A DNA stretch of 64,000 nucleotides from assembly GCA_005406025.1 (NCBI GenBank), contig BGZK01000150.1:62001-126000 (forward strand), in the 5' to 3' direction. The notes under the pieces are model-generated. The model had not been told where the DNA came from and made no database searches. It was given only the letters and a program-made list of their open reading frames with translations. The position numbers were made by a program, and so were the translations under genes. Each line of letters begins with the position of its first letter. Position 1 is the first letter of the stretch. Source of the stretch: Eumeta japonica (lineage: Eukaryota; Arthropoda; Insecta; Lepidoptera; Psychidae). This document shows, in pieces, positions 22,519 through 34,689 of this stretch.

Positions 22519-22985
22519 CTACCACACACCTCGACAGTGAGGATGGCCGTAAGCAGTGCTACCGCCACTTACTCCAGTATTCCCTTCATCCGATTGATGA
22601 CGACCAAAAACGATTTTTTTCCAAATAGAGACGCTTTCGGGGCTCGGAGTGAAGAAGTTTTCAAAAGTTACCCCGCTTGAGTCGAATAAAGAAAAAATAA
22701 CTGAATTTCTCGCATGCAGTTGCCGTACCCCGAGAATGGCGGAAAACACATAAATAATAAATCCTGAAAGGCGACGAATTTTAGCATTAAAATAATTTCG
22801 TATATCGCACAAACAAAAGGCTTATTGAATCAATTGTTAACGAAATGAATTATTATCTCAAGTGAAATATTTAAGGCGAATGTTTGCATTAGTTTCTGCG
22901 TAAATCGCACGGTATAAGAAGGTCGTGCGCAGTCTGCTGATGCCATAGTTCGGTTCGTGGTCGATGGTCGGATCCAGGAAGAACC
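22519..22985 (+). promoter_or_regulatory. Promoter and conserved upstream block of copy B
   Basis: Aligns with the upstream blocks of A and C. The TATA box TATAAGAA is at 22913-22920 and TGTTTGCATT at 22881-22890. The shared AACAAAAGGCTTATTGAATC stretch is near 22804. The promoter looks intact even though the gene behind it is broken, so transcription of the pseudogene is possible. Confidence 0.78.
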
Positions 22986-23024
22986 ATGCGGCTGTACCTG
23001 GTATGTCTCCTGGTGGCGCTCGGC
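22986..23024 (+). pseudogene. Copy B exon 1: signal peptide, first part
   Basis: Encodes [13 protein letters not shown], one residue different from copy A (Ser to Gly at position 13), with an intact GTGAGT donor. Confidence 0.88.
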
Positions 23025-23225
23025 GTGAGTATTTACGCTTCCTTATGGTTAACAAGCGATATTGCCTTGTTTACCGGTTCTCTTAAATGATTACATATAC
23101 CTTTAGATAACCACTCACGGATGGATGATAAGCAGATTAAAGTCTACTTGTCTCTGATACTGGTTCTACTAAAAAACAATAATTTCCCAGCTAAGTCATC
23201 GACAGATCTCCTTATAGGCGATATA

Positions 23226-24494
23226 TTAAGTCGTGGAACAAGTATTTTCGTCTTTTATGAGCAAAAAATTGCAATAAAACCTCTTTGGTTGTGCTGTTTG
23301 TATCTGGCTAGTTTTGATACCATTAAATAGATGACATTTAAAAAAAAGGAAATGAAAAGTAAAAACGGTATCCCGCCATTTTTTAGTTGTCTTTCTGTTC
23401 ACCAATATGAGTGAATCTAACGTAGACAGTCGATACATTTTAAAGTTTTATTACAAAAAAGGGATAAATACGACACAATCCGCGAAAAAAAATTGTGACA
23501 TTTATGGACCTAATAGTGTCGATAAGAGTAGAAAAAAACTGGTTCAAGCGTTTTCAGTCCGGTAATTTTGAGGTCAAAGATGAACCTCGCTCTGGTCGAC
23601 CTGTTACGGATAAAGTTAATGCCATTTTGGAAAAAGTAGAGCAAAATCGGCATATCAATTCTAACGACATAGCTGAAGAGCTAAAAATTGACTACAAAAC
23701 ATTTTTAACTCATTTGAAAAAAGCTGGATATACATAAAAGCTCGTTACTCGAGTTACGCACGAGCTCGCTGAGAGAAATCCAATGAATCGTATACTTATT
23801 TGCAATTCTGTATTGAAATTTGATGAAACCGAACCGTTTTTGAAAAGATTGATCACTGGTGATGAAAAATGAATGACCTACGACAAGAACGTGTGAAAAA
23901 GGTCGTGGTCTAAAGGCAAGCAAGCTCCAGATAAGAAAAGCAAGTAAGAATCACGGATTAACTTGCTATAAGTTAATGCTATGTGTGTGGTGAAGGACAT
24001 TATTGATTATAAGCTTTTACAGCCTAGCAAAATCATCAATTCGAATATCAACTGCCTGTGATACTTAAGCAAGAAGTAGAGAAAAATTGATCAATAAAAA
24101 GGTGTAGTTTTTCACGATGATAACGCCAGACCACACACATCTTTAGCCACTTGACAAATATTAAGAGAGAGTCTGGTTGGAAAATGTTAATGCATCCACC
24201 ATATAGCCCTGAACTTGCGCACTAGATTTTCATCTGCTTCGGTCTCTTCAGAATTCTTTAGGTAGTGTTGGGTTAACATCGAAAGAGGACTGTCAAAACC
24301 ACTTGTCGCAGTTTTTTGATTAGAAGTCCCAAAATTTCTACAGCTGTGGGTCATTGCATTACCTACAGAATAGCTAAAAAGTTGTTAAACAAAATGGCAT
24401 ATATATATTATAATTAAATGTAAATAAAATATGATGAAAAACTATCTTGAATTTATATACATATAAAATAAGAAAAAATTTTTTCCCCGACCTA
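23226..24494 (+). mobile_element. Dead mariner transposon in intron 1 of copy B
   Basis: The 5' end TTAAGTCGTGGAACAAG and the reverse complement of the 3' end, TAGGTCGGGGAAAAAA, form imperfect terminal inverted repeats next to TA-rich target sequence. At 1.27 kb it is the usual mariner length. The transposase frame starts at ATG 23407 (MSESNVDSRYILKFYYKK). It continues with WFKRFQSGNFEVKDEPRSGR, the paired helix-turn-helix region, VTHELAERN (the WVPHEL-type linker) and LKRLITGDEK before the first catalytic Asp region. Stops and frameshifts follow (for example after GDEK), so the enzyme is inactive. No equivalent exists in intron 1 of A or C. Confidence 0.9.
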
Positions 24495-24826
24495 CAAAGA
24501 TATACATCCGACAACACACTTTTTAAAACGACATATTACTTGGGTGACTTTGAAGTAGGCTTCGAAAACACGTTCAATACAGAAAAATGAAATGCCTTGT
24601 GATTTTTTTTTTAATTCCTCTCTCTCTCTTTCTGCCCAGATTCATGAAAATCTATAATTATTTTAATATAATAAAATACGGATATAACGTTACAAGATAA
24701 TTAATTTCATATGTCATATTCAATGAAAAGCATAGGTATAATTCATAAGAAAATCAGTAAGTGCAGCGGCACTTTTAGGTAAGGTTAGGCTTCTAAAGTA
24801 TTTAATTTGAAATGCTTTATTTACAG

Positions 24827-24846
24827 GTGCTGAGCGCATGCGAAAA
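24827..24846 (+). pseudogene. Copy B exon 2 with 2-nt deletion
   Basis: Reads GTGCTGAGCGCATGCGAAAA, 20 nt against 22 nt in A and C; one GC dinucleotide is lost from GCGCGC. The shift destroys the AHA cleavage site and the frame of everything downstream. Splice sites are intact. Confidence 0.9.
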
Positions 24847-25419
24847 GTGAGTCTCGTCAATCAGTACACGTTCTGTTGCCATAGACGCATTTAGTCGAAC
24901 CTAAATTGATACAATCGCAGGGAACTCATTAACACAATATAATAAGTAGAACGACTTTTAAATTGAGATTTGTGACAAAATCAATATTATGTTATTTATC
25001 TAAACAAAACGTTATTTATCTTAAAATATCTCATAAGAGATTTTTAAAATAAATAACTTTAGAATCGCTTCTAACGACGAATCTTCAAAAGCGCAACGAA
25101 AATTTATATTTATTTTATTTCATTTTGTGATGAAATAAATATAAATTTCCAAAACTTCTGCAATAAATTTTATATTTCGAGATATTTGAAAAATTTGATA
25201 TGTCCCCAACAATAGATTTTTTTCATTAGAATTGAGGCCCATCAAAAAAATAAGAAATACCGCTCTATGATTATAAAAATAGGATGTTGATAAGCACAGG
25301 AACGCAACACAAACGCAGTTCGCATCTTTGACCATAGTTCTAGGTTTGAGCTGGTTCACCTCGCATTTGGTCGCTTTTCGGTTTAACGAAGAGTCTAACT
25401 GCAACTCGTCTATTTCCAG

Positions 25420-25509
25420 TCGTGGAGTTGGTGAAGGATGCGCCCACGCATCTCGAAGGTCCTCAGCACGAGAAATCGAATGACACGCACTAAGAGAAGC
25501 ATTCGGAGA
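25420..25509 (+). pseudogene. Copy B exon 3 with stop and lost donor
   Basis: In the ancestral frame it reads VELVKDAPTHLEGPQHEKS and then NDTH followed by TAA (25491-25493), where copy A has GAA. The sequence after the exon is ATGAAT instead of GTGAGT, so the splice donor is gone as well. Confidence 0.9.
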
Positions 25510-26290
25510 ATGAATGAAGAATACTACGGCATACGATCTCACACGGACAGCAACCTTTACATGTAGACTTTACATGGCATACCAGTCCACAAAAAAGGAC
25601 CACGATATATCTGAATATTGAGCAGTTAAATGCACTATAATTTAGTATCAATCAATGTCACGTAATAAGTCATTTAGAAAATGAAACGTTAACTACTTTT
25701 TTTATAAGTAATTTTAATACAAGTCTAATTCTTAAAGTTATGGATACTTATGTAGTAAAAAGAAATTTTTCTTAAATGGAATATTACTACGGGCATGACT
25801 GGTTGGTACGAAAGCATGAAAGCGAATAAACGAGAACAAGCCAACTGTCTAGTTCTCACGGCCACCGATATCGTGAGACAAGTCGCCTCTATGCTCTTAG
25901 CTCTCTATAACTTTTATAAATCGCTCTGCATACGGATCAATTTTTTTTTTTCTACAATTTTTCTAGGACCATAACTATGGAAGAAAAATAAAAATTAGCC
26001 ATTTTCATTGTTAGAATCGAGGATTATAGTCACAAGTTTATATACAAATACCTTAGAATAAAGTACATTCGATTTTTTCCAAATTTTCATTTTTTTCGGA
26101 AAAAATCACAATTATTCTTTCCCTAATAACCTTATTTGTTTTAGCTACATTTGGAAAAATAAATGAGCCAAAACATAAAAGCATTCTCAACTGGTGTGCT
26201 TACCGATCAACAGCCTTTCATTATTATTCATATAGATTAAGAAGTATTGGTATAAATGTTTCATATTTTACTTTTTTTTTACTACCACAG

Positions 26291-26565
26291 TTCACGAATT
26301 GAAATCTATGGAGAAGCACCAATCTCATCATTCGAAACATACGAAGCACAAAGAAACTCGCCAGTTGAAACACGCAGATCAAAATGAATTTGATAATTTG
26401 AAACATACGGAAGAGGAAAAGTTTCTTAAGTCAAAAGAAGCAAAACAGCACAAAATTGATAATTTGAAACATACACAGAAGGAAAAATCTGATAATTATG
26501 AAAAAACGATAGAGGAAAAAATTTCATAAGTCCAAAGAAGCAAAACAGCACAAAATTGATAATTT
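26291..26565 (+). pseudogene. Copy B exon 4, truncated by deletion
   Basis: Begins HELKSMEKHQSHHSKHTKHK, closely related to exon 4 of A. It carries one unit of the Lys/His/Gln repeat, shifts frame at GAGGAAAAAATTTC near 26520 and ends in sequence DNF. From 26566 the DNA equals copy A intron 10 (15618 onward). The junction has a 3-nt TTT overlap (26563-26565). Confidence 0.88.
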
Positions 26566-29085
26566 CTCTAGCCACAGTACCAAGGGTACAAAATATTGTC
26601 CTGTGCGAAGAATTAGCCTGACGAAGACGAGAATCGAACCCGTCTCCTGCCCTTTTCCAACCGGTAGCCGAGACGCAAGAGAGGGAGAATCGTTTCTCCT
26701 TCTCTCTCGGTCGCATCCACCAAAAATAGTTAATGCGCATACGCAGCTTGTACTGCATCAATTACACGTAGCAATGAAACCAGTAGACATTTTTTCGCAC
26801 ATGAACATTTTCTAATCCTCGATTCGTCAACGAATCTTAAAACACAAAGTTTGACTTTAAACTTGCGACAATCTACACACTTGTATTGTGAGAGTTTTGT
26901 TTTACTAATAATAATCGTTTTAATGAAGGACTACAGCCACAACATACTATAAGGTTTTGCATTGAGAAATCTGTCATCTATAGTGTTACAATTGGATTTC
27001 TGTAGTCTGTGATTGAAAAGTATAAATATTTAAGACGAAGATCATCATCATCATCATCATCATCGCTCGACCTTCAGCCAGTCGCAATGACTGAAAGGGA
27101 CAAGTCCCGATACACCGAAGGGAGCGTAAATATCGGGGGGGAGTGTAGATTCTATTCTGGATTAGGAGTGACGGGAGTTTGTAGAGCCAGCCGGTATTCG
27201 TGCAACCTTTAGCCAGAAACTGGATTAAGGATGGGTAATAGATACTATAATGTGTCAATAAATACAGTAGGAAGGGGCAAGTTTCTTCCATTTGTCTTCC
27301 GTTCTCCGTTTTCTTTGCTTGGTGTAGAGCTTTCAGTGTTTGCTTCTGGGTGTTGGTGTGGTTCGTCCGTAATCTTTTAGTTTCTACGTTGCTCATTGCT
27401 AATGTGGCCTATTCCCTTTAGTTTTTGTTGTGTTAAGTCATGTGTGTTCTAAGATAGCCTTTTTTCTTAAAGTTTGTTTCTTCAGTTAATCTTCATACTT
27501 CATTATATTTTTATTACTATTATATACGCCTAGTCATTTTGAATATCGATGTGAAATATTATATTTCATGCGATTATGTCAAGTTATTACATGCATATAT
27601 ATTTACATATATCGCACGCCTCATAAGCGGAGTGTTGAGGTAGTGTCGCCTTACAAAAATCAAGTGATTTATTGAACTGAAAGTGTCTATTTATTTTTTA
27701 TCGCACTTCTATAATAATATTTACACATAAATATCGAGGAAAAACACTAGCTTCAACACTTATGACATTTTTAAAAGATATTTTCCTTTTTAAATTAATA
27801 AAAAAGACGTTTAACAAAATTATTCCGTGGACGTCCGTGTGTCTGTATGTATCCATACTCGCGTGGTCACGATAACTCCCGAAAAACTTACCTGATCTAG
27901 TCCATTTTTTTTCTAAACGTTTTAGTATTGTCCAAAACTAAGTCCTTTCGAAGATCACGGTCTAATTCGCTTGCGTGGTATTTCTGCACGCCTCATAAGT
28001 GGCGCGCTGAGGTGGTGCTCTACTCTCGCCTTATAAAAATCGAGCTATTGTTTGTACTTAAAATTTTTTCATATTACTCATAATGTACATGTTGACTTAT
28101 ATAAATGCACGAATGACAAGAAAAAACATTCGTACTAATAAATAAAAATTGAACGAACGCTATGAGGCGTGCACTTTTTTTGGATTTTCCAAAACTTCTG
28201 AAATATTCTCATTTTTTTTCTAAATATAATTCAGGTAGCTATTATGTAACAATTATTCAAAAGTTTTTAAATGGTCATAAAAACTAACCAAATATGCAGA
28301 ATTGTCATTAACAGGCACATTTTTCCAAAAGATGTACCTGTTTCCAAAAAAATATCCAGTTCGAAGACATAAAAAGTTCTAATTTTTTCAAAATACTTCT
28401 TTTTTTTTCAATTTAGTACATATTTTTACTGATGCTCAGTTATATTTCTATAATACTACTATTGGTGATGTAAATCAATCCACATCAACGTCAATACAGT
28501 ATAGTCGTTTCAGCATTTGCACGAGTAGGCCAATTTTATGTTTATTCCTGTAATACAGATGTCGAATTTAGCTGACATCCCGCCTGCGCTATGTGAGCGG
28601 GAAGGTGGGCGAAGGATCTTCCAAATGATCTATTTAGTTTGATCCATACGTAACTTTTCTGTAGTTAAATCAGGTACATCTCGAGAGTTGTCAATGAAAT
28701 ATGTTTGTTTTGAAAATGTTGTACAATACCGAATCTCTAGCTGTCCATAACTAGATTTTGATAAGTTGTGTATTTATTCCAAAGATTATTTATGGCGAGA
28801 GGCGCCCTCTCTCGTCTGCAGTTACAACCCGTCAACAGTATTATTGCCTTTGACCCACTTGTCACTTGTGTCTCATAACTTCTTCGTTCACTTTGCATGA
28901 TAATATCACTGCCAACTCCGCTAAGTTGGATACTGTACTAGCTGTCGCTGAGCATTATGGGTTATGAATGTAAAAATGTGAATGGTGAATGGAACGTAAA
29001 AAATAAATGTCCAAAAACATCCACAATTAGAATTATAACAAGGAAGAAAAATATTATTTTCATGATGTTTTTTTTTACAGGAGAA
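26566..29085. other. Copy B remnant of intron 10 with insertions
   Basis: Homologous to 15618-17330 of copy A: a SINE at 26566-26679 (minus strand), then the same AT-rich sequence including GCACGCCTCATAAGCGGAG. B-specific additions are a 60-bp piece after the SINE, about 475 bp at 27030-27505 that starts with an (ATC)n microsatellite, and about 290 bp at 28465-28755. The first large insertion may be the 3' end of a minus-strand LINE ending in a GAT-repeat tail, which is only a suggestion. Confidence 0.75.
27040..27066. repeat. (ATC)n microsatellite
   Basis: Eight consecutive ATC units mark one edge of a B-specific insertion of about 475 bp that is missing from the equivalent place in copy A (near 16030). 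Confidence 0.92.
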
Positions 29086-32000
29086 AGTAAAAGTACTAGA
29101 AGTGCTGCTGCCGCAGTTAGTGGTGGCGCTAGTAGTGGCTCTGAAGCCGGCGCTGGTGCCGGTACTGACTCTGGTGCCACCGCTGCTGCTGCTGATGAGG
29201 CTGCTGCTGCTGCAGCGGCTGCTGGGGCTGCTTCTGCATCTGCCGGAAGAATACTTGATTCCAATGGTCCCTATGGCTATGGTGTAGGGTCTGGCGGCGG
29301 TTCTGGTACTGGCGCTACTTCCGGCGCTGGTGGCGGGTCTGGTGCTGGTGCTGCTTCGGGCGCTGGTGGTGGGTCTGGAGCCGGTGCTACTTCCAACGCG
29401 GTTGGCAGATCTGGTGCCGGAGCTCGTGCCGGCACTGGTACCGGTACTGACTTCTGCGCCGCAGCTGCTGCTGATGAGGGCTGCTGCTGCTGCAGCGGCT
29501 GCTGGGGCTGCTTCTGCATCTGCCGGAAGAATACTTGATTCCAATGGTCCCTATGGCTATGGTGTAGGGTCTGGCGGCGGTTCTGGTACTGGCGCTACTT
29601 CCGGCGCTGGTGGCGGGTCTGGTGCTGGTGCTGCTTCGGGCGCTGGTGGTGGGTCTGGAGCCGGTGCTACTTCCAACGCGGTTGGCAGATCTGGTGCCGG
29701 AGCTCGTGCCGGCACTGGTACCGGTACTGACTCTGGTGCCGCAGCTGGTGATGCTGATGAGGCTGCTGCTGCTGCAGCTGCTGCTGGGGCTGCTTCTGCA
29801 TCTGCCGGAAGAATACTTGATTCCAATGGTCCCTATGGCTACGGTGTCGGGTCTGGCGGCGGTTCTGGTACTGGCGCTACTTCCGGCGCTGGTGGCGGGT
29901 CTGGTGCTGGTGCTGCTTCGGGCGCTGGTGGTGGGTCTGGATCCGGTGCTACTTCCAACGCGGTTGGCAGATCTGGTGCCGGAGCTCGTGCCGGCACTGG
30001 TACCGGTACTGACTCTGGTGCCGCAGCTGGTGATGCTGATGAGGCTGCTGCTGCTACAGCTGCTGCTGGGGCTGCTTCTGCATCTGCCGGAAGAATACTT
30101 GATTCCAATGGTCCCTATGGCTATGGTGTAGGGTCTGCGCGCGGTCCTGGTACTGGCGCTACTTCCGGCGCTGGTGGCGGGTCTGGTGCTGGTGCTGCTT
30201 CGGGCGCTGGTGGTGGGTCTGGAGCCGGTGCTACTTCCAACGCGGTTGGCAGATCTGGTGCCGGAGCTCGTGCCGGCACTGGTACCGGTACTGACTCTGG
30301 TGCCGCAGTTGGTGATGCTGATGAGGCTGCTGCTGCTACAGCTGCTGCTGGGGCTGCTTCTGCATCTGCCGGAAGAATACTTGATTCCAATGGTCCCTAT
30401 GGCTATGGTGTAGGGTCTGCGCGCGGTCCTGGTACTGGCGCTACTTCCGGCGCTGGTGGCGGGTCTGGTGCTGGTGCTGCTTCGGGCGCTGGTGGTGGGT
30501 CTGGAGCCGGTGCTACTTCCAACGCGGTTGGCAGATCTGGTGCCGGAGCTCGTGCCGCCACTGGTACCGGTACTGACTCTGGTGCCGCAGCTGCTGCTGA
30601 TGAGGCTGCTGCTGCTGCAGCTGCTGCTGGGGCTGCTTCTGCATCTGCCGGAAGAATACTTGATTCCAATGGTCCCTATGGCTATGGTGTAGGGTCTGGC
30701 GGCGGTTCTGGTACTGGCGCTACTTCCGGCGCTGGTGGCGGGTCTGGTGCTGGTGCTGCTTCGGGCGCTGGTGGTGGGTCTGGAGCCGGTGCTACTTCCA
30801 ACGCGGTTGGCAGATCTGGTGCCGGAGCTCGTGCCGGCACTGGTACCGGTACTGACTCTGGTGCCGCAGCTGCTGCTGCTGATGAGGCTGCTGCTGCTGC
30901 AGCTGCTGCTGGGGCTGCTTCTGCATCTGCCGGAAGAATACTTGATTCCAATGGTCCCTATGGCTATGGTGTAGGGTCTGGCGGCGGTTCTGGTACTGGC
31001 GCTACTTCCGGCGCTGGTGGCGGGTCTGGTGCTGGTGCTGCTTCGGGCGCTGGTGGTGGGTCTGGAGTCGGTGCTACTTCCAACGCGGTTGGCAGATCTG
31101 GTGCCGGAGCTCGTGCCGGCACTGGTACCGGTACTGACTCTGGTGCCGCAGCTGCTGCTGCTGATGAGGCTGCTGCTGCTGCAGCTGCTGCTGGGGCTGC
31201 TTCTGCATCTGCCGGAAGAATACTTGATTCCAATGGTCCCTATGGCTATGCTGTAGGGTCTGGCGGCGGTTCTGGTACTGGCGCTACTTCCGGCGCTGGT
31301 GGCGGGTCTGGTGCTGGTGCTGCTTCGGGCGCTGGTGGTGGGTCTGGAGCCGGTGCTACTTCCAACGCGGTTGGCAGATCTGGTGTCGGAGCTCGTGCCG
31401 GCACTGGTACCGATACTGACTCTGGTGCCGCAGCTGCTGATGCTGATGAGGCTGCTGCTGCTGCAGCTGCTGCTGGGGCTGCTTCTGCATCTGCCGGAAG
31501 AATACTTGATTCCAATGGTCCCTATGGCTATGGTGTAGGGTCTGGCGGCGGTTCTGGTACTGGCGCTACTTCCGGCGCTGGTGGCGGGTCTGGTGCTGGT
31601 GCTGCTTCGGGCGCTGGTGGTGGGTCTGGAGCCGGTGCTACTTCCAACGCGGTTGGCAGATCTGGTGCCGGAGCTCGTGCCGGCACTGGTACCGGTACTG
31701 ACTCTGGTGCCGCAGCTGCTGCTGCTGATAAGGCAGCTGCTGCTGCAGCTGCTGCTGGGGCTGCTTCTGCATCTGCCGGAAGAATACTTGATTCCAATGG
31801 TCCCTATGGCTACGGTGTCGGGTCTGGCGGCGGTTCTGGTACTGGCGCTACTTCCGGTGCTGGTGGCGGGTCTGGTGCTGGTGCTGCTTCGGGCGCTGGT
31901 GGTGGGTCTGGAGCCGGTGCTACTTCCAACGCGGTTGGCAGATCTGGTGCCGGAGCTCGTGCCGGCACTGGTACCGGTACTGACTCTGGTGCCGCAGCTG

Positions 32001-33375
32001 GTGATGCTGATGAGGCTGCTGCTGCTGCAGCTGCTGCTGGGGCTGCTTCTGCATCTGCCGGAAGAATACTTGATTCCAATGGTCCCTATGGCTACGGTGT
32101 CGGGTCTGGCGGCGGTTCTGGTACTGGCGCTACTTCCGGCGCTGGTGGCGGGTCTGGTGCTGGTGCTGCTTCGGGCGCTGGTGGTGGGTCTGGAGCCGGT
32201 GCTACTTCCAACGCGGTTGGCAGATCTGGTGCCGGAGCTCGTGCCGGCACTGGTACCGGTACTGACTCTGGTGCCGCAGCTGCTGCTGCTGATGAGGCTG
32301 CTGCTGCTGCAGCTGCTGCTGGGGCTGCTTCTGCATCTGCCGGAAGAATACTTGATTCCAATGGTCCCTATGGCTATGGTGTAGGGTCTGGCGGCGGTTC
32401 TGGTACTGGGGCTACTTCCGGCGCTGGTGGCGGGTCTGGTGCTGGTGCTGCTTCGGGCGCTGGTGGTGGGTCTGGAGCCGGTGCTACTTCCAACGCGGTT
32501 GGCAGATCTGGTGCCGGAGCTCGTGCCGGCACTGGTACCGGTACTGACTCTGGTGCCGCAGCTGCTGATGCTGATGAGGCTGCTGCTGCTGCAGCTGCTG
32601 CTGGGCTGCTTCTGCATCTGCCGGAAGAATACTTGATTCCAATGGTCCCTATGGCTACGGTGTCGGGTCTGGCGGCGGTTCTGGTACTGGCGCTACTTCC
32701 GGCGCTGGTGGCGGGTCTGGTGCTGGTGCTGCTTCGGGCGCTGGTGGTGGGTCTGGAGCCGGTGCTACTTCCAACGCGGTTGGCAGATCTGGTGCCGGAG
32801 CTCGTGCCGGCACTGGTACCGGTACTGACTCTGGTGCCGCAGCTGGTGATGCTGATGAGGCTGCTGCTGCTGCAGCTGCTGCTGGGGCTGCTTCTGCATC
32901 TGCCGGAAGAATACTTGATTCCAATGGTCCCTATAGCTATGGTGTTGGGTCTAGCGGCGGTTCTGGTACTGGCGCTGCATCGGTCGCTGGTGGCGGGTCT
33001 GGTGCTGGTGCTGCTTCGGACGCTGGTGGCGGGTCTGGAGCCGGTGCTGCTTCCGACACGGTTGGCGGATCTGGTGCCGACGCTGGGAGTGGCGCTACTA
33101 ATGGTGGCAATACTTTTAACAACGGTAGCAAGAGCGATGATGGCGGGGGCAAGAGTGGTGGTGCCGGCACTGGGCATGAGGATGATGACGGTAGCACCGC
33201 TGGTAAACGAAGTGACGGTGAAGGAGGCAAAAGACCAGTGCAGACTATGTTCTTTGCGGGAAACCACCAAAGACAGTATTGCATATGTTACAGTAACATT
33301 ATAGATATACCTTGGAATGTACGCCAAAATGTAGGTTTAACCGCTGGTTCTAAAGTGGAAGAGCAACCCAAATGA
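29086..33375 (+). pseudogene. Copy B terminal exon: 13 x 94-residue repeat and CICY tail
   Basis: Acceptor TTTTACAG, then ESKSTRSAAAAVSGGAS and thirteen units starting at 29281, 29561, 29843, 30125, 30407, 30686, 30968, 31250, 31532, 31814, 32096, 32378 and 32659; a divergent one follows at 32941. The unit is 282 bp and includes [58 protein letters not shown] and a poly-Ala run after DADE. An extra G at 29478-29480 (first unit, 280 bp) and a missing G near 32603 (281 bp unit) shift the frame out and back. As assembled, translation would stop at 29538. The tail FFAGNHQRQYCICYS is in the original frame and ends GSKVEEQPK; the poly(A) signal AATAAA is at 33432. Confidence 0.85.
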
Positions 33376-34050
33376 ATTACTTACTATAAAAAAAATCCCG
33401 AAAGTGTTATTAATTTAACAAAAACGATAGAAATAAATGTATTGAAAAATATGAATTAGATTTTTAGTTCTATCCTATTTGACTGTTAAAGGAACGTTTT
33501 TAAATGAAAAAAGAAAATGTATTGTTTTGTATTTATTTTGTTCAGTATATTGCATTTTTTCACTTAACGAAAACGGAAACATTAAAGATGCATATTAATA
33601 ACATATTGATAACATTGGGGTATGATAATACTTATTATTGTACAATATTTAATAGTATTGATCTTGTAGCTTAAAGAACCTTTTTATTACTGCAGATGGA
33701 TAAAAATAATAAAGTTATATTAAGTAATCAAAATTAATTAATTCATTATGGGCAAACGAAACACGTCGTTGTGCGTTTCGATTCTATAATAGAAATAAAT
33801 CAACAGTTAACGTTAAAAAAAATGTTCAAAAAATACAAATATTTTTACGTGATTTCGAACAAATATGATCATTTAGGTATTTTTCTATTTAATTTTAGAA
33901 TTCATGAAAAACCTGCAGTGTTTACTTCCGTATGAATACAAACACAAGTGAATTTATTGGCGTTTATAAACACATGTATGCAACTATATATTATTATTTA
34001 TTTGTCAAAGTCAAAGCTGAAATATCAATATAGAATAAGTATTTATTATA
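33376..34050. other. Copy B 3' flank
   Basis: Homologous to 18930-19600 after copy A, including AATAAA at 33432-33437 and the run ending in CAACTATATATTATTATTTAT. The homology stops near 34050, where a non-LTR element interrupts it, and resumes near 36850. Confidence 0.75.
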
Positions 34051-34689
34051 ATTGTAATTAAGTAATAGTAATTGTAATTAAGTATTATTTAAACACAACA
34101 ATAATTATATTAGTTGGAAATTGTTTTTGGTTTAAAAAAAAAGAAATTATTGTTGGGTTTACCCGCCTCCTAGAGTGGTCCAATCAAAATAGTATCAAAT
34201 TATTTTTGTGTGCTTTTCCGTTTGCTAGTGGATTAACGGAGAAGCAACTTAACCATGCCCATAAATTGAATATTTTAATGTACAGCATGACATGGCGTCA
34301 TAGTGATGCAAATATGTATTTTTCGACATAAATAAATTTAATTATAATATTATTTTGACAAAGGATAGGATGTTCCTATCAAATTATTTTAAGGGACATT
34401 TGGCTAAATTATTAGCCTTTAATACGTTCTGCTATATTATATATTACAGCAGGACTTAGTTCTAAGAACGACTGTGGCTCGCTTGAATCTGTGGGATCTG
34501 ATATTGAGCAGAGTTCTACGGTTTAAACAGGCAGCTACGACAAAGAGAAACCTGATTCACTTAATTCAGTAAATAAGAGCAAACAGGGTTCTCTCGGCAA
34601 TAATGAATTTACACAATTAGTTTCAAATAACATTAACACTAATGATAAGATAACGGAGAGTGGCTCAAGCATTATGTCGCATAAAATTA

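Larger units (their letters stand above)
22986..33375 (+). pseudogene. Sericin-like silk protein gene, copy B (pseudogene)
   Basis: Same architecture as copy A, with several independent lesions. Exon 1 (22986-23024) is intact. Exon 2 (24827-24846) lost 2 nt. Exon 3 (25420-25509) has TAA at 25491-25493 and a GT-to-AT donor change. Exon 4 (from 26291) is frameshifted, with TAA at 26527, and is cut off at about 26565, where it joins sequence equal to intron 10 of copy A. Exons 5-10 are therefore absent. The terminal exon (29086-33375) survives with a 94-residue repeat and CICY tail, but with two single-base indels. So many breaks make a coding function for the whole gene unlikely. Confidence 0.88.

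Noticed and set aside
29387..32617. Minus-strand ORF of 1076 codons rich in Ser/Thr/Arg
   Set aside because: Shadow of the 282-bp repeats of the copy B terminal exon. The repeat has no stop in several frames, and the + frame has splice site, start module and tail in common with copy A.
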